Position numbers and translations under genes: made by a program. From positions 6,368,993 to 6,432,992 of the forward strand of contig OY540814.1 in NCBI GenBank assembly GCA_961205875.1: DNA of 64,000 nt, written 5' to 3'. Origin of the DNA: Sialis fuliginosa (Eukaryota > Arthropoda > Insecta > Megaloptera > Sialidae). This document shows, in pieces, positions 12,427 through 24,449 of the stretch. The notes under the pieces are model-generated. The model had not been told where the DNA came from. It did no database searches and was given only the letters and a program-made list of their open reading frames with translations. Within the stretch, counting starts at the first letter, position 1. Every line of letters begins with the position of its first letter.

Positions 12427-12697
12427 TATATATTAATACGTTAACATCAAGAATTGTCTTACGTTTTTTAGGTAAGTATTTATTATAAAAGGAGGTGAAT
12501 GAAATTTATGTCATTCGAAAGGTACTGTGCTGTGTGTGTGTATGTTACCGTTAAGGTAGGAAAAATAAAGTTAACATACACACATGATTTCCCCTCTCGC
12601 TGTTTGTTTATTTTATCTTGCATTGTTCAACAGCATAGCAATACTCCTAGCGGCAAAAATAAATAGTTTTGTATTTCTGTCAAACGTAGAGAATGCG
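12427..12697 (+). repeat. Interspersed repeat C, copy 1
   Basis: This is collinear with 37632-38704 once the insertion in that copy is removed. Shared blocks include ATTATAAAAGGAGGTGAATG, ACAGCATAGCAATACTCCTA and TCTGTCAAACGTAGAGAATG. Class unknown. Confidence 0.7.
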
Positions 12698-12746
12698 TAT
12701 AGAGATTTCAATTCGCGTTCAATTGCACAAGGTATGTAAAGTACAA

Positions 12747-12907
12747 GGTAGCCTCAGTAGTTCAGCACGAGAGAGGGAATACGTCATCTGGGGTGCTCAA
12801 ATGTGGAGAGGGGGAATGATAGCCTTGTAACCTGGCGCGGCGCGAGAAGGAGAAAACCCGTCATCTGAGGTGCCCAAGCAAATTGGTCAAAAACTACTGA
12901 GGCAACC
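12747..12907. mobile_element. Short GC-rich inverted-repeat element
   Basis: The ends are GGTAGCCTCAGTAGTT and AACTACTGAGGCAACC, nearly perfect inverted repeats. Inside, a roughly 50-bp unit is doubled (CGTCATCTGGGGTGCTCAA / CGTCATCTGAGGTGCCCAAG). It is about 161 bp, much richer in GC than its surroundings. No clear target duplication. Confidence 0.6.
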
Positions 12908-12926
12908 TGTGTATTTATATTAACCT

Positions 12927-13477
12927 TGCAATAGGCATGATGTCAATAAGAAAGTATCACTGAAATTATGATTTTAAATAATGAAATAAGTTAAAAAGAT
13001 TCTAAAAAATGAATTTATTTTTATATTAAAAGCGAGATTAATAAGATTTTTGTTAAAATAAAAACACAAAATACAGCAATCCGCCATGTTTGATAAAACA
13101 CCAGTCAGAGTGGGTGACGTCACGGCTACGTAAACGTCATTTTTGTTTCATTAATATCTGCACTGTTTATAAATTATTTTGTAGTTTTAAATTATCAATT
13201 TGCTCAGTTTTGTGTTACCAAAAGTAAAACCGAGAAACATTAGCGAGTGAACAAGGATTTATTATAGTTGACAAGGAGTGTTTACATAGACGTGACGTCA
13301 AAAATGCGCCATGACACTTGCGAGCGTTTTGGTGCCAAATTAAAAATTAGTTTTAAAAGGGTCAATTTTTGTGATCAAACCTTTATTTTCTGCAGAAATA
13401 AGCATTTTTTTGGAAATAAAAGACACGTAAGATTATCATAAAATAGTTTTTAAAAATTAGGCATCATGCCTATTGCA
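12927..13477. mobile_element. Inverted-repeat element with 16-bp ends
   Basis: The ends TGCAATAGGCATGATG and CATCATGCCTATTGCA are exact. The interior holds GTGACGTCAC-like palindromes near 13120 and 13290 and no open frame. No target duplication was found. Confidence 0.55.
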
Positions 13478-13508
13478 GTGTTTTTATTTAGAATTTTTTT
13501 TGTAAAAG

Positions 13509-13528
13509 CAGGTTAGGTTAGGTTAGGT
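13509..13528 (+). repeat. Interstitial TTAGG run
   Basis: AGGTTAGGTTAGGTTAGGTA holds about three and a half units of the common insect telomere repeat TTAGG. It is short and embedded in ordinary sequence. Confidence 0.6.
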
Positions 13529-13619
13529 ACTGTGTCATAGATGTGCACAGAAAAAATTCAATTTTTAGGCAATACTAGTTAAATATTTAAAAAAAATTTA
13601 TTTATAAACATGTACACTG

Positions 13620-15252
13620 TTGTTTAGTCTCAACGTTACGTATAAGAAAGTCTCGTGTATATTATATTTACATGAAAAATAATATATGTATATGTAAATT
13701 GTTAGTTTTTTTTTCTATTCATTAAAGGCGAGGAGGAAATCTTTATAGATCTAAGTAATGTTCGAATAGTTTTGATAAAATCTTCAGTGTACGTATCTGT
13801 CTGATTTCGGTTTTTAATTTTCAGTTTGTACATTCAATTTTCACCTACGTTATAATTGAACAATAGGAAAAAAATCACGTAAATCTATAGACGACACGGA
13901 GTGTTTCACTTTCCATACGAATATTGGTCATTACTCGTATTACAGTTTTGTCGTGTTCGGCCAACAATATTTGTTTTTATCCAAAACATAAAATGGGCGT
14001 AGCATTTGAATTGAATAGTCTGTGACCTTGACGCACGCTAAAATATGATTATATATTTAATATGTGTAGTTCAGTGTTTCACAAACTGTAATATTTATTC
14101 TTAGAAATTAAATAATAAACTTTAAAATTGCACTTAACTATTTTTTTTTTACTTAAGGTAAGCACAAGTCACGGAATCTGTTGTATTATTTTTCTTTTAT
14201 ATTTACTGGTTTTAAGAAATTCAGTGTACAAAAAGATTAGGCCCACTTTTTCTTGGTTATTTAATTAGTGAAAATTGTCAAAAATCATTCTCCATGATAA
14301 TAAAAAAAATATCTGCCTTGTGAACCACGGGACTTTCTTATACGTAATCCTAACAGTGAATAGTATACGTGATTCTTATATTATTAAAACATTTCTGACA
14401 AACTAATAAGATAGAATAAAACGAATAATATAGATAATATTATTCTCTACATTATATAACAAATGAATTTTTTTGAACGTAATAACTGAAAACGGATGTT
14501 TACCCTTGCCAATTTTTGAATTTTCGAATTATTGTTGAAATAAAAAAAATGTTTTAGATAAAAAATGTCGAGTATCTATAATTTATTTCCCATACATTTT
14601 TTTCCAACATTTATGATTTAGCCAAAAATAATTTTTTTATGGAATTATTTAGAGTAATTTAGACTCATCCACACTGTTCACTCTCAGTATTACGTATAAG
14701 AAAGTCCCATGGTACCTATGGTAAACACGCACACTGTTCAATCTCTGTAATACGTATAAGAAAGTCCCATGACACTCATGGCAGATATTTATTCTCTGTT
14801 ATGAACCATTTGAATTATAATACATATTTTTTTAATTCGTTTTTTCGAAAAAATGAATAGAATATAAATTATAGATATTGATATTACCTACAATTTTTAA
14901 CTTGACCATTTTTCTCTATCTCGCACTGTTTAAAAGTAATTCGAAAAATTCAAAAATCGACGTAGGTAAACATCCGTATCCAGTTGAAAGATCGTTTTCA
15001 AAAATAGGACGTTTTCTTCCCAGACAAAAATTAATCTTAAGTATAAAATTTCACCCTCTACGATTTGTCGTATTTGAGTTACAGCGCTTACAGACAGACA
15101 GACACACAGACATCATGACGAAAATAGTCAGAATGGATTTAGGGAAGGTCAAAATGAATAATTCCATCAAAATCCGGATTTCGAAAAAAATCGGCTTCAC
15201 TATACTTATACTACTTATATGTATATTTCATATATACACGGTATAAGAAAGT
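13620..15252. repeat. Cluster of TACGTATAAGAAAGTC repeats, both orientations
   Basis: The motif occurs at about 13637 (plus), 14335 (minus), 14693 (plus) and 14754 (plus). The last two are a roughly 61-bp tandem duplication. The copies at 14335 and 14754 share a further GGCAGATATTT. A separate inverted pair (TGTTTACCCTTGCC at about 14507; GGTAAACATCCG at 14966) and a tail with CAGACAGACAGACACACAGA at 15091 lie within it. This looks like overlapping pieces of one repeat family. Confidence 0.5.
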
Positions 15253-16140
15253 AAAAATTATAAATAGTGTATTAATTTGTTATAGTTTCTAAATGACTTA
15301 TTCCTTGAAAATATGTAATTTTATACATTTAAAAGTTATTCGCTAGTTTCAGTTTGATAACGGCTGGTACAATAAATTTGCATGTGGATACTGGTCAAAC
15401 GATCATTAACCGTCTTGTTTTTTGGTGCATTGAGTATAGTTTTAAGTTAACAACCAGGAAATATTGTGTACACACATACAAACATACTTAGATATTTTGT
15501 TATGCTGAAGATTAATCTTAATGCTTTTTGTAGTACAACTAGTTTGGGTATTTCTATAAGGAAAAATGTAATTTAGATGTGATTTTAATGCAGTTTTATG
15601 TGTATATTATCTGAATGAATTTTATTTTAAAGATAATGACTTAAGCTGTAGTAGGTTGTTATAAGTAAGTTGTTTCTAGGAATATTTACGTTTATATATT
15701 ATTTTATTGTAAAAATAAACTGAAGAAAGAATTTAGAATATAAGGTACTGATACCAGTCTTGAACGCTTTAGAAGCAAAGTATATTGTTTTTTAGGATTG
15801 ATGACTACTTTTTGTAATTCTCATAAACTCACGTTACTAATAAAACAATCAACACTTTATTAAATCAATTTCATTACCAAAATCCGCAAATATAGTTTGT
15901 TTTTTAAAATTATATACTGCCATAAAAAAACATCTGCCAAGTAAATGCACAGTGCTTCCTCGTGCTAAATTCACTAAAACCGATAGTGTTCAGATAAATT
16001 GCCTGGCATTGGTTAACCATTTAATTTTTATACAAATTTTACTAAAAAATCTTAGTTCGAATTTTTTCTTAAAACGCACCTGAATATTTTTTCATATATT
16101 TTTAATTTTTTGACAATTTCAATCTAAATCTAAATTTATG
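15253..16140. other. Intergenic, no gene seen
   Basis: AT-rich sequence with no recognisable exon or element. Confidence 0.35.
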
Positions 16141-16145
16141 CAAAT

Positions 16146-16225
16146 GTCAAAATGACATTTAAAACGTCAAAGTGACATTTAAAACGCCAAAGTGACATTT
16201 AAAACGTCAAAATGACACTTAATAT
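16146..16225 (+). repeat. Minisatellite, 20-bp unit, four copies
   Basis: Four head-to-tail copies of a unit like GTCAAAATGACATTTAAAAC, with a few substitutions. The unit itself contains the inverted halves GTCA and TGAC. Confidence 0.85.
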
Positions 16226-16419
16226 ATCCAATCAAATATCAATTTAGAAAAACAAAACACGAATTTTTAAAATTAATTTAGATAAATCTTTGTAAGGGAA
16301 TATTTTACAACAAACGTAGTAAACCCATATTATAAGAAATTTAATTCTCTACAAAAAATATTCTATACAATTTTCTCGTAACATGTGTCGTTCTTGAGAT
16401 ATCTTGAAAAAATAAATAT

Positions 16420-16700
16420 TTTGGGGTGTGACCCCTCCCCCTTACACACGATTTTAATGATTTTGAAATGGGACCGTCTTCAAACCAAACCCAACCATCC
16501 GACCAAGTTTCAATAATATCGGTTCAGTGGTTCATGAGTTATGCGTGTGACAAGGATTCAGGGGACAGACGGACGGACGGATGGACGGACACACGGACAC
16601 ACGGACACACGGACAGACACGGAACGAAAAGTGTTTGTCTTGACGTGAAACGGATAAATAAATTAAAAATTTTGAAATTGGAGAACTTTTTTTTGGTCTC
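16420..16700 (+). repeat. Repeat tail with GGAC/CACACGGA simple runs
   Basis: The stretch ATATCGGTTCAGTGGTTCAT, GTTATGCGTGTGACAAGG and then repeated GGAC and ACACGG units resembles tails of widespread insect repeats that end in AGACAGACAG-like runs. Open frames on both strands here are low-complexity artefacts. Confidence 0.5.
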
Positions 16701-17410
16701 AATCTGAAACGATCACATAGCTTCTCGTATCTTCGATATTGAGAGGAAGCAAAACATTGTGTCGCTGTATTGATTTTTTGGTATAAACACGACATAAGAT
16801 TATTTAAAAAAATAGGTGTCCTTTCCCGACTAATATTAACAAAAAAAATCAGACAGACCGACTGACGGACAGATACTCAAAAATATTTTAATAGCTAAAA
16901 AATTGTATAAAATGTTACAAAAATATCTGAAAGCATATTTTAACCTTAACTTTTAAAAGTTGTGAATATGAAATCATAAAAATAAATATCACATACATAC
17001 ATACATATATGGCATGTGTATTGTGTATATACTACATGTATTTCTTTTACACATGGTCAATATAAATATTTAGTATTTAGATGAGCAGGATGATGTTTTT
17101 GCGGATCAGTAGGCGTGGCCCGTACTTGACCCGATGTTGTATGGGTTGATTGTTATCAGACTTGTCGGATGAATCGATACTAATTTTATTCAGTCAATGA
17201 GTAAAAAAAACATGTTCTTTTTATAGAAGTTCCTTGAGAAAAATAAATCGATGATATTGTAGGTAGCAGTGTTGTTTTTTGTTACTGAAGTTTATTCTTA
17301 TCTTTGTATACGTATGTATTATGTATATCTAACAGTTTTACTTTATGTTTGTTTATTTCTTAATTGTTTAGTTAATGTAAGTTATTATTTTATAAGTTTC
17401 TATTTAATTA

Positions 17411-17904
17411 AGATGCAGTGGGGTAAGTGCAGACCGGTTTTTGCATAGTTGGACTTTGAACCCATATATTTTCAATCTGTTATATAAGTAAATACTTTAT
17501 ATTTTCAGTAACAAATGATTGTGCAGTTATTACTGACTAGTTTAAATTGAATAGGAAGCTAATTTTCTTTGTATATTTGCATTATGATAGGAAATTGTAA
17601 AAAATGTCAATTACAGTGCACTTGCTCCATTTTCGGGGCAAGTGCATTACCGGTAGTTAAAAATGATTGAAGCATTATTTCATATTCTATGTGGCAAGAG
17701 TAGAATTGTGAATACGCCTAGTATAAAATGCTTTTTACCGCATCAAGATACGTTGTTTAGTTCTGGAGTAGTGAACTTTTTAAACAAGTTGGTATTAACT
17801 TTTAATAGTTCCCTACATATTAGCTATTACAATTTCACTCGTATTATAATAAAAAGAACCCGTTAATGCACTTGCCCCGTTTCTGCACTTACCCCACTGC
17901 ACCT
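17411..17904. mobile_element. MITE with GCAGTGGGGTAAGTGCAGA ends
   Basis: The ends are inverted repeats of about 20 bp with TA at both borders (17409-17410 and 17905-17906). Internal copies of GCACTTGCYCC add further symmetry. It is about 494 bp with no coding content; the 67-codon frame inside is not gene-like. Confidence 0.7.
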
Positions 17905-18209
17905 TACTTACATTATTATTGATCCTTTAATATATATTATTGATAATCCTATACATTGTTTAAAGTATAAATTACTAATTTAATTATTTAAAATAAAATA
18001 CATTTTCAAGAATTCCAGATATATGTATATAAATATTTACGTTGTATATAATCTAGAAATCCGTATTCTAAAGTGTAATATAAAAGGTGAAAAAATAGTA
18101 GGTACTACCTAGAGATATTCATAGTAAGAGTTCTGACAGCCTGAATTGATTTCTGATTGATTGTAGTAGCTAAGTCTCACAGTCTGATTTTATCAATAAA
18201 TATTATATA

Positions 18210-18377
18210 CAGGATGGTCCGGTTTGGGATATAGATATTTTAGGAGCTGATTCTCTGGCTCATTGTGAGTAAAAAATTGTACGAGAAGAGAGGGTCTATC
18301 TTCAACAACTTCTGAACTACAGGTTGTTTAAAAAGTTCCTTAAGAGTAGAATTTACAAATAAAAATTATCTCATAAC
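18210..18377. mobile_element. One-sided CAGGATGG-type element end
   Basis: TATACAGGATGGTCCGGTTT resembles the TA-CAGGGTGG ends of the Tc1/mariner-like MITEs in this window. The opposite end was not found. The hAT MITE at 18378 interrupts or borders it. Confidence 0.35.
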
Positions 18378-18663
18378 TAGAGATTGGAAAAATAGTTGTT
18401 ATTTTCAATGAAATAGTTACTAGTTGAATTTTTTTCGGAAAATAGTTGGTAAATAGTTTTTTTTACGATTTAATAATAATTAGTACAAACGAAGCAGTAA
18501 AAGTGTCGCAAATAGTTTAAAAATAGGTGGAAAGGTAGTTGCAAATAGTTGATTTCAAATTGTGTTCAATCAAACCAGTTTTCTGAAAATGGTGGAGATA
18601 TGTTATAAAAATTACAATAAATGCATTTCAACGCAATAGTTGAAAAAATATTTTTCCAATCTA
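18378..18663. mobile_element. hAT-type MITE with perfect 8-bp target duplication
   Basis: The ends TAGAGATTGGAAAAAT and ATATTTTTCCAATCTA are imperfect inverted repeats. CTCATAAC is duplicated exactly (18370-18377 and 18664-18671). The interior repeats AAATAGTT many times. It is 286 bp and non-coding. Confidence 0.88.
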
Positions 18664-18779
18664 CTCATAACTTACAAAGTAATGTAACTAAAGCAATCAT
18701 AATAAGTCAGTTTTAAAGGTAATTAACTAACATATTTTTCAGTATTAGTATTATAGGTATTATATTATTATTACATTAT

Positions 18780-19610
18780 GTTAATTTTTGTTCCTTTGGA
18801 CGAATTGTAGAATACGTCCACTATTTTTGTTGCACTCTGTAAAATGGCTGCTAAACTTTAACAGATACAAATTTGCTGTTGTAATAATATAATATAATTT
18901 ATTTTGTTCATTGAATCCCCAATTCTAATTTTATATTTGACAGGCGTGGGATAAGTATATGTAACTTCGTCTTAATGCAAGACAATAACATCCTGTTATT
19001 GATGTATATAACTGCAAGTACAAGTAAATAAAGGCATATGGTTACCTGAATATACGTATTCAAGTTTCCAGCAATATTTGAATCCGTATAACTGCATGAG
19101 AATTAGGTCCAAACGAAGATTTACTTAACATTAAATAAACTAAAATTGCAATATAAAGATAATTTTATTTTTATAATTAAAGTTAAGTAAAGTAAAATGC
19201 GTTCTGTAATTGAGGAAATATAGTGACTGAAATTATTTTGATCTTCCAAACTTTCAACTGTTAATTATTATAAATTACTTTAAAGGTGAACTGTACAGCC
19301 ATGAACTACAAACTTGAGTTTGCAAGTTTCGATCTCGCGTGGGTTTTTCATGTTGTACTGTACAAGACATAACCTAACCTTTAGCAGATCTTTAACGACT
19401 CTATCTACAAAAAAGGAATTTATACAGTAGCGTATATAGTATTTGTTTCGTTGCAGCTTTATCTTGCTGTCGAATTGTTCTTAATGTCTCAGTTTGAAGG
19501 CATTATTAATAATTAGTATTTAATTTTTATAATTCTAAGCGTTGAGTGCTGTATATCACACCATTGCATTGCTGGAAATATAAGTAAAAATAATTCTTAC
19601 TGTAAAAAAA
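18780..19610. other. Intergenic, no gene seen
   Basis: AT-rich; no supported feature. Confidence 0.35.
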
Positions 19611-19613
19611 CTT

Positions 19614-19929
19614 ATGTCCGGTATTATAAACGAGCTAGCATTTGCTAGTTTGCAAGTACTTCCAAATGAGGTTCAAACGTATCTGACAGATTTCTTTAAG
19701 TTTTATAAAATGTTTGACAATTTTCGCGCACCAACGGTATTAAAACAGTGGTGATATTATGAAAATTATTTTATACGGTCAAAGTCGTCAACTGTGTTAC
19801 AATTAGTTGAAGTATCACTGCTCTAAATTCCATAGCTAATCCATAGATACTAATACAGAATTAATACCCCATTTGAGAGGGCTTGCAAGATGGCAAATTT
19901 TGTGAGCTCCTTTAATATACCAGACATTA
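19614..19929. mobile_element. MITE family D, copy 1
   Basis: The ends are inverted repeats (ATGTCCGGTATTATAAACGA; complement of TGTCTGGTATATTAAAGGAG). The same roughly 315-bp element occurs at 33.66-33.97 kb in opposite orientation, sharing the CAGTGGTGATATTAT core. Confidence 0.7.
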
Positions 19930-20039
19930 CAGTTTAAAAGGACTTGTTGAGATAACACTTTAATTTAAGAATTTTGTTTTTTTCTTGTATTTTTCTGTTT
20001 TGACTTATTCTTTGTATATTATAATACTTTCAGAAGTAT

Positions 20040-20540
20040 AATAGGCCCTATTTTCATGTGATCTAAATCTCGTCCTGTGTGCAGCCCTAGTCTTATTAAC
20101 TTCCCATTAGGAAGTTATTGTAATCGGTCCGAAAATCAAAATCAAAAATTTCAAAATATTTGTATGTTTGAAGGTCACTATAGTATATTTACACTTTTTT
20201 CAGAAAGATGTATGTGTGTGTGTGTGTGTCATTTTTTACGTTCACGAAATCTCGTAAATAAAAAATGCTATTGACTTTATTGGGGTACCAATCGAAGTGT
20301 CTTGACGTGATTATGATCTGAAAGAAAGGATTTTTTCGAAATTCAATCCCTAAGGGAATAAAAAGGGGTGTAAAGTTTTTTTTTTGTCGGATTTACTTGA
20401 AACTTACATTAGCATAAGTATTCTACAGTACAAATAATGAAAAATGTATTTCAGTATTTTTTTTGTTATATGTGCCTAAACAGCCATAGAAAGGGTGAAA
20501 GGCGAAAACCACCCTCAAAATTTGAATTTTAAATACTATT
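20040..20540 (+). repeat. Old unclassified repeat with TG run
   Basis: AGGAAGTTATTGTAATCGGT, a (TG)n run at 20212-20228 and a CCCTAAGGGAATAAAAAGGG block give the look of a degenerate interspersed repeat. No ends were found. Confidence 0.35.
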
Positions 20541-20544
20541 AAAT

Positions 20545-20920
20545 AAGTCTATAATTCATGTTGTCTTGGAAACAAATGCAATTAAATTAAATTTTCTTTT
20601 GTAGGCTTTCGTGGCCGTTGTCCATAGTAGCTAACTTTTCGGGCTGTTGTCCACGTTGTCGTATTCTTAAACTTGACGTTTCGACTCTCATGTCGGAGTC
20701 TTCTTCAGAAGTGATCACTTCTATATGAGAGTCGAAACGTCAAGTTTAAGAATACGACAACGTGGACATCAGCCCGAAAAGTTAGCTACAATTAAATTTA
20801 AATTGTCAGAATAGTTATTATAAAAACAAATGCAATTTAATTCAAATTATCAGATTAGTTATTCTAAAAATGTGTGTTATATTATTAACATTGGGATATT
20901 AGAAAACTACAAACAAAGGT
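20545..20920 (+). repeat. Interspersed repeat E, copy 1, split by a hairpin element
   Basis: TCTTGGAAACAAATGCAATT and CAGATTAGTTATTCTAAAAA are shared with 39.6-39.74 kb. A reverse fragment lies at about 57.86 kb. The element at 20594-20788 interrupts this copy. Confidence 0.6.
20594..20788 (-). mobile_element. Penelope-like hairpin repeat, copy 2, with target duplication
   Basis: The inverted arms (about 20633-20691 and 20724-20782) match copy 1. The flanks CAATTAAATTAAATT (20579-20593) and CAATTAAATTTAAATT (20789-20804) look like a 15-bp target duplication, so this about 195-bp unit moved as a unit. The minus strand carries CTGAAGA, a GACTC...GAGTC stem, then GAAACGTC. That resembles a hammerhead ribozyme core (CUGANGA...GAAA), a hallmark known from Penelope-like retroelements, but with one extra base before the stem. 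Confidence 0.6.
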
Positions 20921-21318
20921 GAGTTTATTTCTGATCTATTTCATTAAAATTTTTCATATAGGTACCTACATATTAAAAAAAATATTCACATAAACTATAT
21001 GGAAACAATAAATAATCAGTATTCAAGTATTTATAATTATACCGTGTTGGGAAGTTGATTGTGTGGACCTAAAAGGTCTCACCCCAACCCAAAGTTTGTT
21101 TGATACCCATTTTATGAGCATAATAATAATGGTCTAAAGATATTAAAGACAAAGTTTAAATCTAGGAGTAAAACAGTAATAACTATAGTATTTTTTTAAA
21201 GGCTTCGTATAGTGGCGATCGTTTCGTATGTAAGAACATACTTGTAAACTGATTGTGAGTTAGCAGTACTTGTATGATATGTGACATTTTGGTGCGTGGT
21301 GCGTGCAGTGGGGACTGT

Positions 21319-21326
21319 TATATAAG
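21319..21326 (+). promoter_or_regulatory. TATA box of secreted gene B
   Basis: TATATAAG lies about 36 bases before the initiator A. The sequence around it (21290-21400) is clearly richer in GC than the rest of the window. Confidence 0.75.
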
Positions 21327-21352
21327 AGACCAATGGCAGCACGTCGGGACAT

Positions 21353-21357
21353 TCAGT
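21353..21357 (+). promoter_or_regulatory. Initiator / transcription start of gene B
   Basis: TCAGT is the arthropod initiator consensus, with the A at 21355 as the probable +1. This gives a leader of 51 bases before the ATG at 21406. Confidence 0.65.
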
Positions 21358-21405
21358 GTGCCGGTGTGTTAGTGCAGACCCATTTCTGTAGGACACTCGG
21401 TTGAC

Positions 21406-21420
21406 ATGGGGCTTAACGCG
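21406..21420 (+). CDS. Secreted protein gene B, exon 1 (five codons)
   Basis: ATG GGG CTT AAC GCG is followed at once by a strong donor, GTGAGT (21421). Joined in phase 0 to the exon at 51257 it makes MGLNAILFSLLALSISQSAS, a textbook signal peptide. A first intron that splits the signal peptide after a few codons is typical of insect cuticle and other secreted structural protein genes. The nearby promoter elements support this start. The main alternative is ATG 51209 inside the intron; it is also followed by a hydrophobic run but lies before a good acceptor. Confidence 0.8.
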
Positions 21421-23297
21421 GTGAGTTCTTTTCTTTGCTCTTGTTGTTTGGTAATGGTATTGCGCCGGATCATGTCTTGCAGTGATTGTTTGTAGTGTGA
21501 TGGTTCCATTTTATGTACAACAAACAATTCAGTTCAGATGAGAAAGTGATTAACTCCAATTTGACGAATTTATTTCTGTGAATTCAAATATTTAAAAAAA
21601 AATTATTTTAATATACTATTTTAAGGACGAATGACTAAAGTTATTATAAAAATAATTTTAATGAATGATTAATTAATTGAAATTTGTGTTTATTTATTTT
21701 ATTACGAAGTAAGTCATCCAGAGGATGATTTGTTTACTCTAATTTTAATTGATTTTATTAAAATATTAATAATAACTTTAATTTAATAGAAAATGATAAA
21801 AATTTTATTTACTGATAAATAAATAAATAAATTCATAAGTTTAGTCACTTTGGCATCTGAATGATCCACAATGATTTTCTGTTAGATACATAGAGATATT
21901 AAAAATAATAATTTATGATTGGGTTTTCTGCATCATATGTCCAATTGAAGATATTTTAATTACAGTTAGATATTTAGAATTAATTAAGTTTTCAAATAAA
22001 AATATACACCATTTAAATTAAATTTTATAGTTTAGTAAAAAAAAATAACAGTATTTACATTAAGAAATGTGGCCATTAAATATATAATTTTACGATTCTT
22101 TTTCATACATAAATTGTTTTTTTTTTTTTGCTAGTTTCTCAGAATATTTCATTAGGTAGGAGAGTGTACTTATATATTTTTGCGGTTTGAATACAAAAAA
22201 TTAAATTATGATATTATTACGTGGGTTTCTTTGTTTTAAACATAAAAAAATGATTGATTATTTATTCTATTTTAATTATAAAAACAACCACAAGTTGAAC
22301 TTTACGTATTTGTCATACGGTCAAAAATGATTTTAAAATAGATATACTGGCTTTTTATAGAATACATATTACATGTTAAAATATGACTTATTTTTTATCT
22401 GACCTCGGATCTACAACTTTTGATTTCGGCCGGCACGGATGTCATTTTCTAAGAGTTGTTGACTTATTATTATTTTGAAAACAAGCAAAGTGTTGCAAAA
22501 AGGTCAAAATAATCAAGAACATTTAAAAAGATGATACTGAACCAGTTTTTTGTAATCAATGAAAAATTATTACATTGATTTTTTTGCTCATAATATGTTT
22601 CTATTCTGATATAAATAAAATTTTACAAATTGTAAATGATGATGCCGAAACATGACTTGTAATATTTTTATTAAAAAAAAAGATATAAAATGTAATTTAG
22701 ACTTAAAGCCAATACAAGTTATTTGCCTTTTACTAATGTTTTGATATTTTTAAAGATAAGTTGTAGCGATTAACCTCATGGAAATTGTCAGTAAAATTAA
22801 TTTTGTCTGTTTTAAAAACGATGCATTATTGGTTGAACTTTTTTTATAACCTGAGAGTTATTTTTATAATTCTTAGATTTTTATCTTTTCAAAACAAAAT
22901 TGTTTATGCAGGTGTACATATAACATTTTAAATAAATAAAGTTAATTAACTTATAGGTACAATAATGTAAAAATATTGCAAATTATTTTTTTTTTGTAGA
23001 ATTTCAACCTAACACAATTTTTTAACGGTCAAGGCGATGAACAATAAAATTGAAGGTTGAGTTCGTAGTAGTTTCTATAACTATATTATTAAGTGAATCA
23101 TTTATTACATAAATAACATATTCCAAATAAAGAAGGTTATATAATATATGTATGTAAATAATTTCATGCATACATGATACATACATGTTTAAATAATGAT
23201 TACTATTGTTGTAAAATATTTTACATTAATTCTATATTTTAATTTAAAAACATACAATAATATTGTAACAATACGAAATTTATAAGTTTTTAACATG

Positions 23298-23826
23298 AAT
23301 AATGTCTAGAGTTTCAGGTCAGATACTGGGTGGGCATTTCAGAAACTTGATGTAACGCACAAAGATCAGTTTTGCGCGCTAGCGTAAATTTAAAATCAAT
23401 ATATCTCGACACTCAGAGCAGCTATCACGCGGGTTTTGATCTCAAATTATAGATCTCGATTAGATGTACGAGGTACAAGCAAAAATCAAAACATTTAAGC
23501 AGTCTTAATGAGTGATGAATTTAATATTATAAAAAAACAACAACAAAAAATATTAAATTTTGCATTTCCACGATTGTAAATATTAACAATAACAAATAAA
23601 TAACAGTATATTAGACCCAACGTTTTTAATTTATTGATTATAGTTTTTTTAAATTGACTAAAAAAATAACAAGTAAATATCATTATATCAAAATATTAAT
23701 TAATTGTTTTTATGTTCATAAGAAATAACTATATCATACAATACAAGTCTGAGTTTTATCTAACTCCACTGCTACGTATTCACGTCATTTCCTCGACTGT
23801 GCATCCCGACACAGTCACATCCATTG
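23298..23826 (+). repeat. Interspersed repeat A, copy 1
   Basis: It matches 49187-49757 from GGCATTTCAGAAACTTGA through TATAGATCTCGATTAGAT to CTCGACTGTGCATCCCGACA, with small gaps. Part of it is inside the element at 1996-2481. Class unknown. Confidence 0.7.
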
Positions 23827-24449
23827 GTTTTGGGAGAGGGGGAGTCTAAAGTACGATTTTCGCTGATTTTTTTTTTGAATTTTTCACGGATGTAGAAATC
23901 CGATAGAATATAATATCTGCCATATGCTAGACCCATTTTGTTTAAGTGAAATAAATATGAAAAATGTATAAAACCTGTTCTAGAATTAAACGCCTCAAGT
24001 GCAATGAAGGTGCGGATTATTGGAAGATCAAATTTAAAAACTAATTAAATAAATATTAGACGAAAGCGGCAGATACATTAAACACAATATCTTTTTAATG
24101 GAAATTATATTGAGTAGGTTCGATAAAACAATTTATTACGAATACTTTTGTAGTAGGTACACTGGTTAAAAATTCCAACATTGATAACGCAGTCATTTAT
24201 GTGTAAGGCGGTATTTTGAAATTATTTATTTATTTAATATCGTATATATCAGACATATGTTGGTGATTTTGTATGCTTTTAAGTAAAATTATAATTTATT
24301 ACATTGCTGAATTTTTTTTGGTACATATTTGGATACTTTTTTCGTTTAGATATAAATTATTTTATCTTTATAAATGTATCAATGACATAAACATATTTCA
24401 TTGATTTGGGCATAGGCGTAGTTAAAAGAGAATTCATGAGTTAAAAAAA

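Noticed and set aside
16468-16795. Overlapping frames rich in DGWTDTRTHGHTD and VCPCVRVSVCPS
   Set aside because: Translations of GGAC/ACACGG simple repeats.
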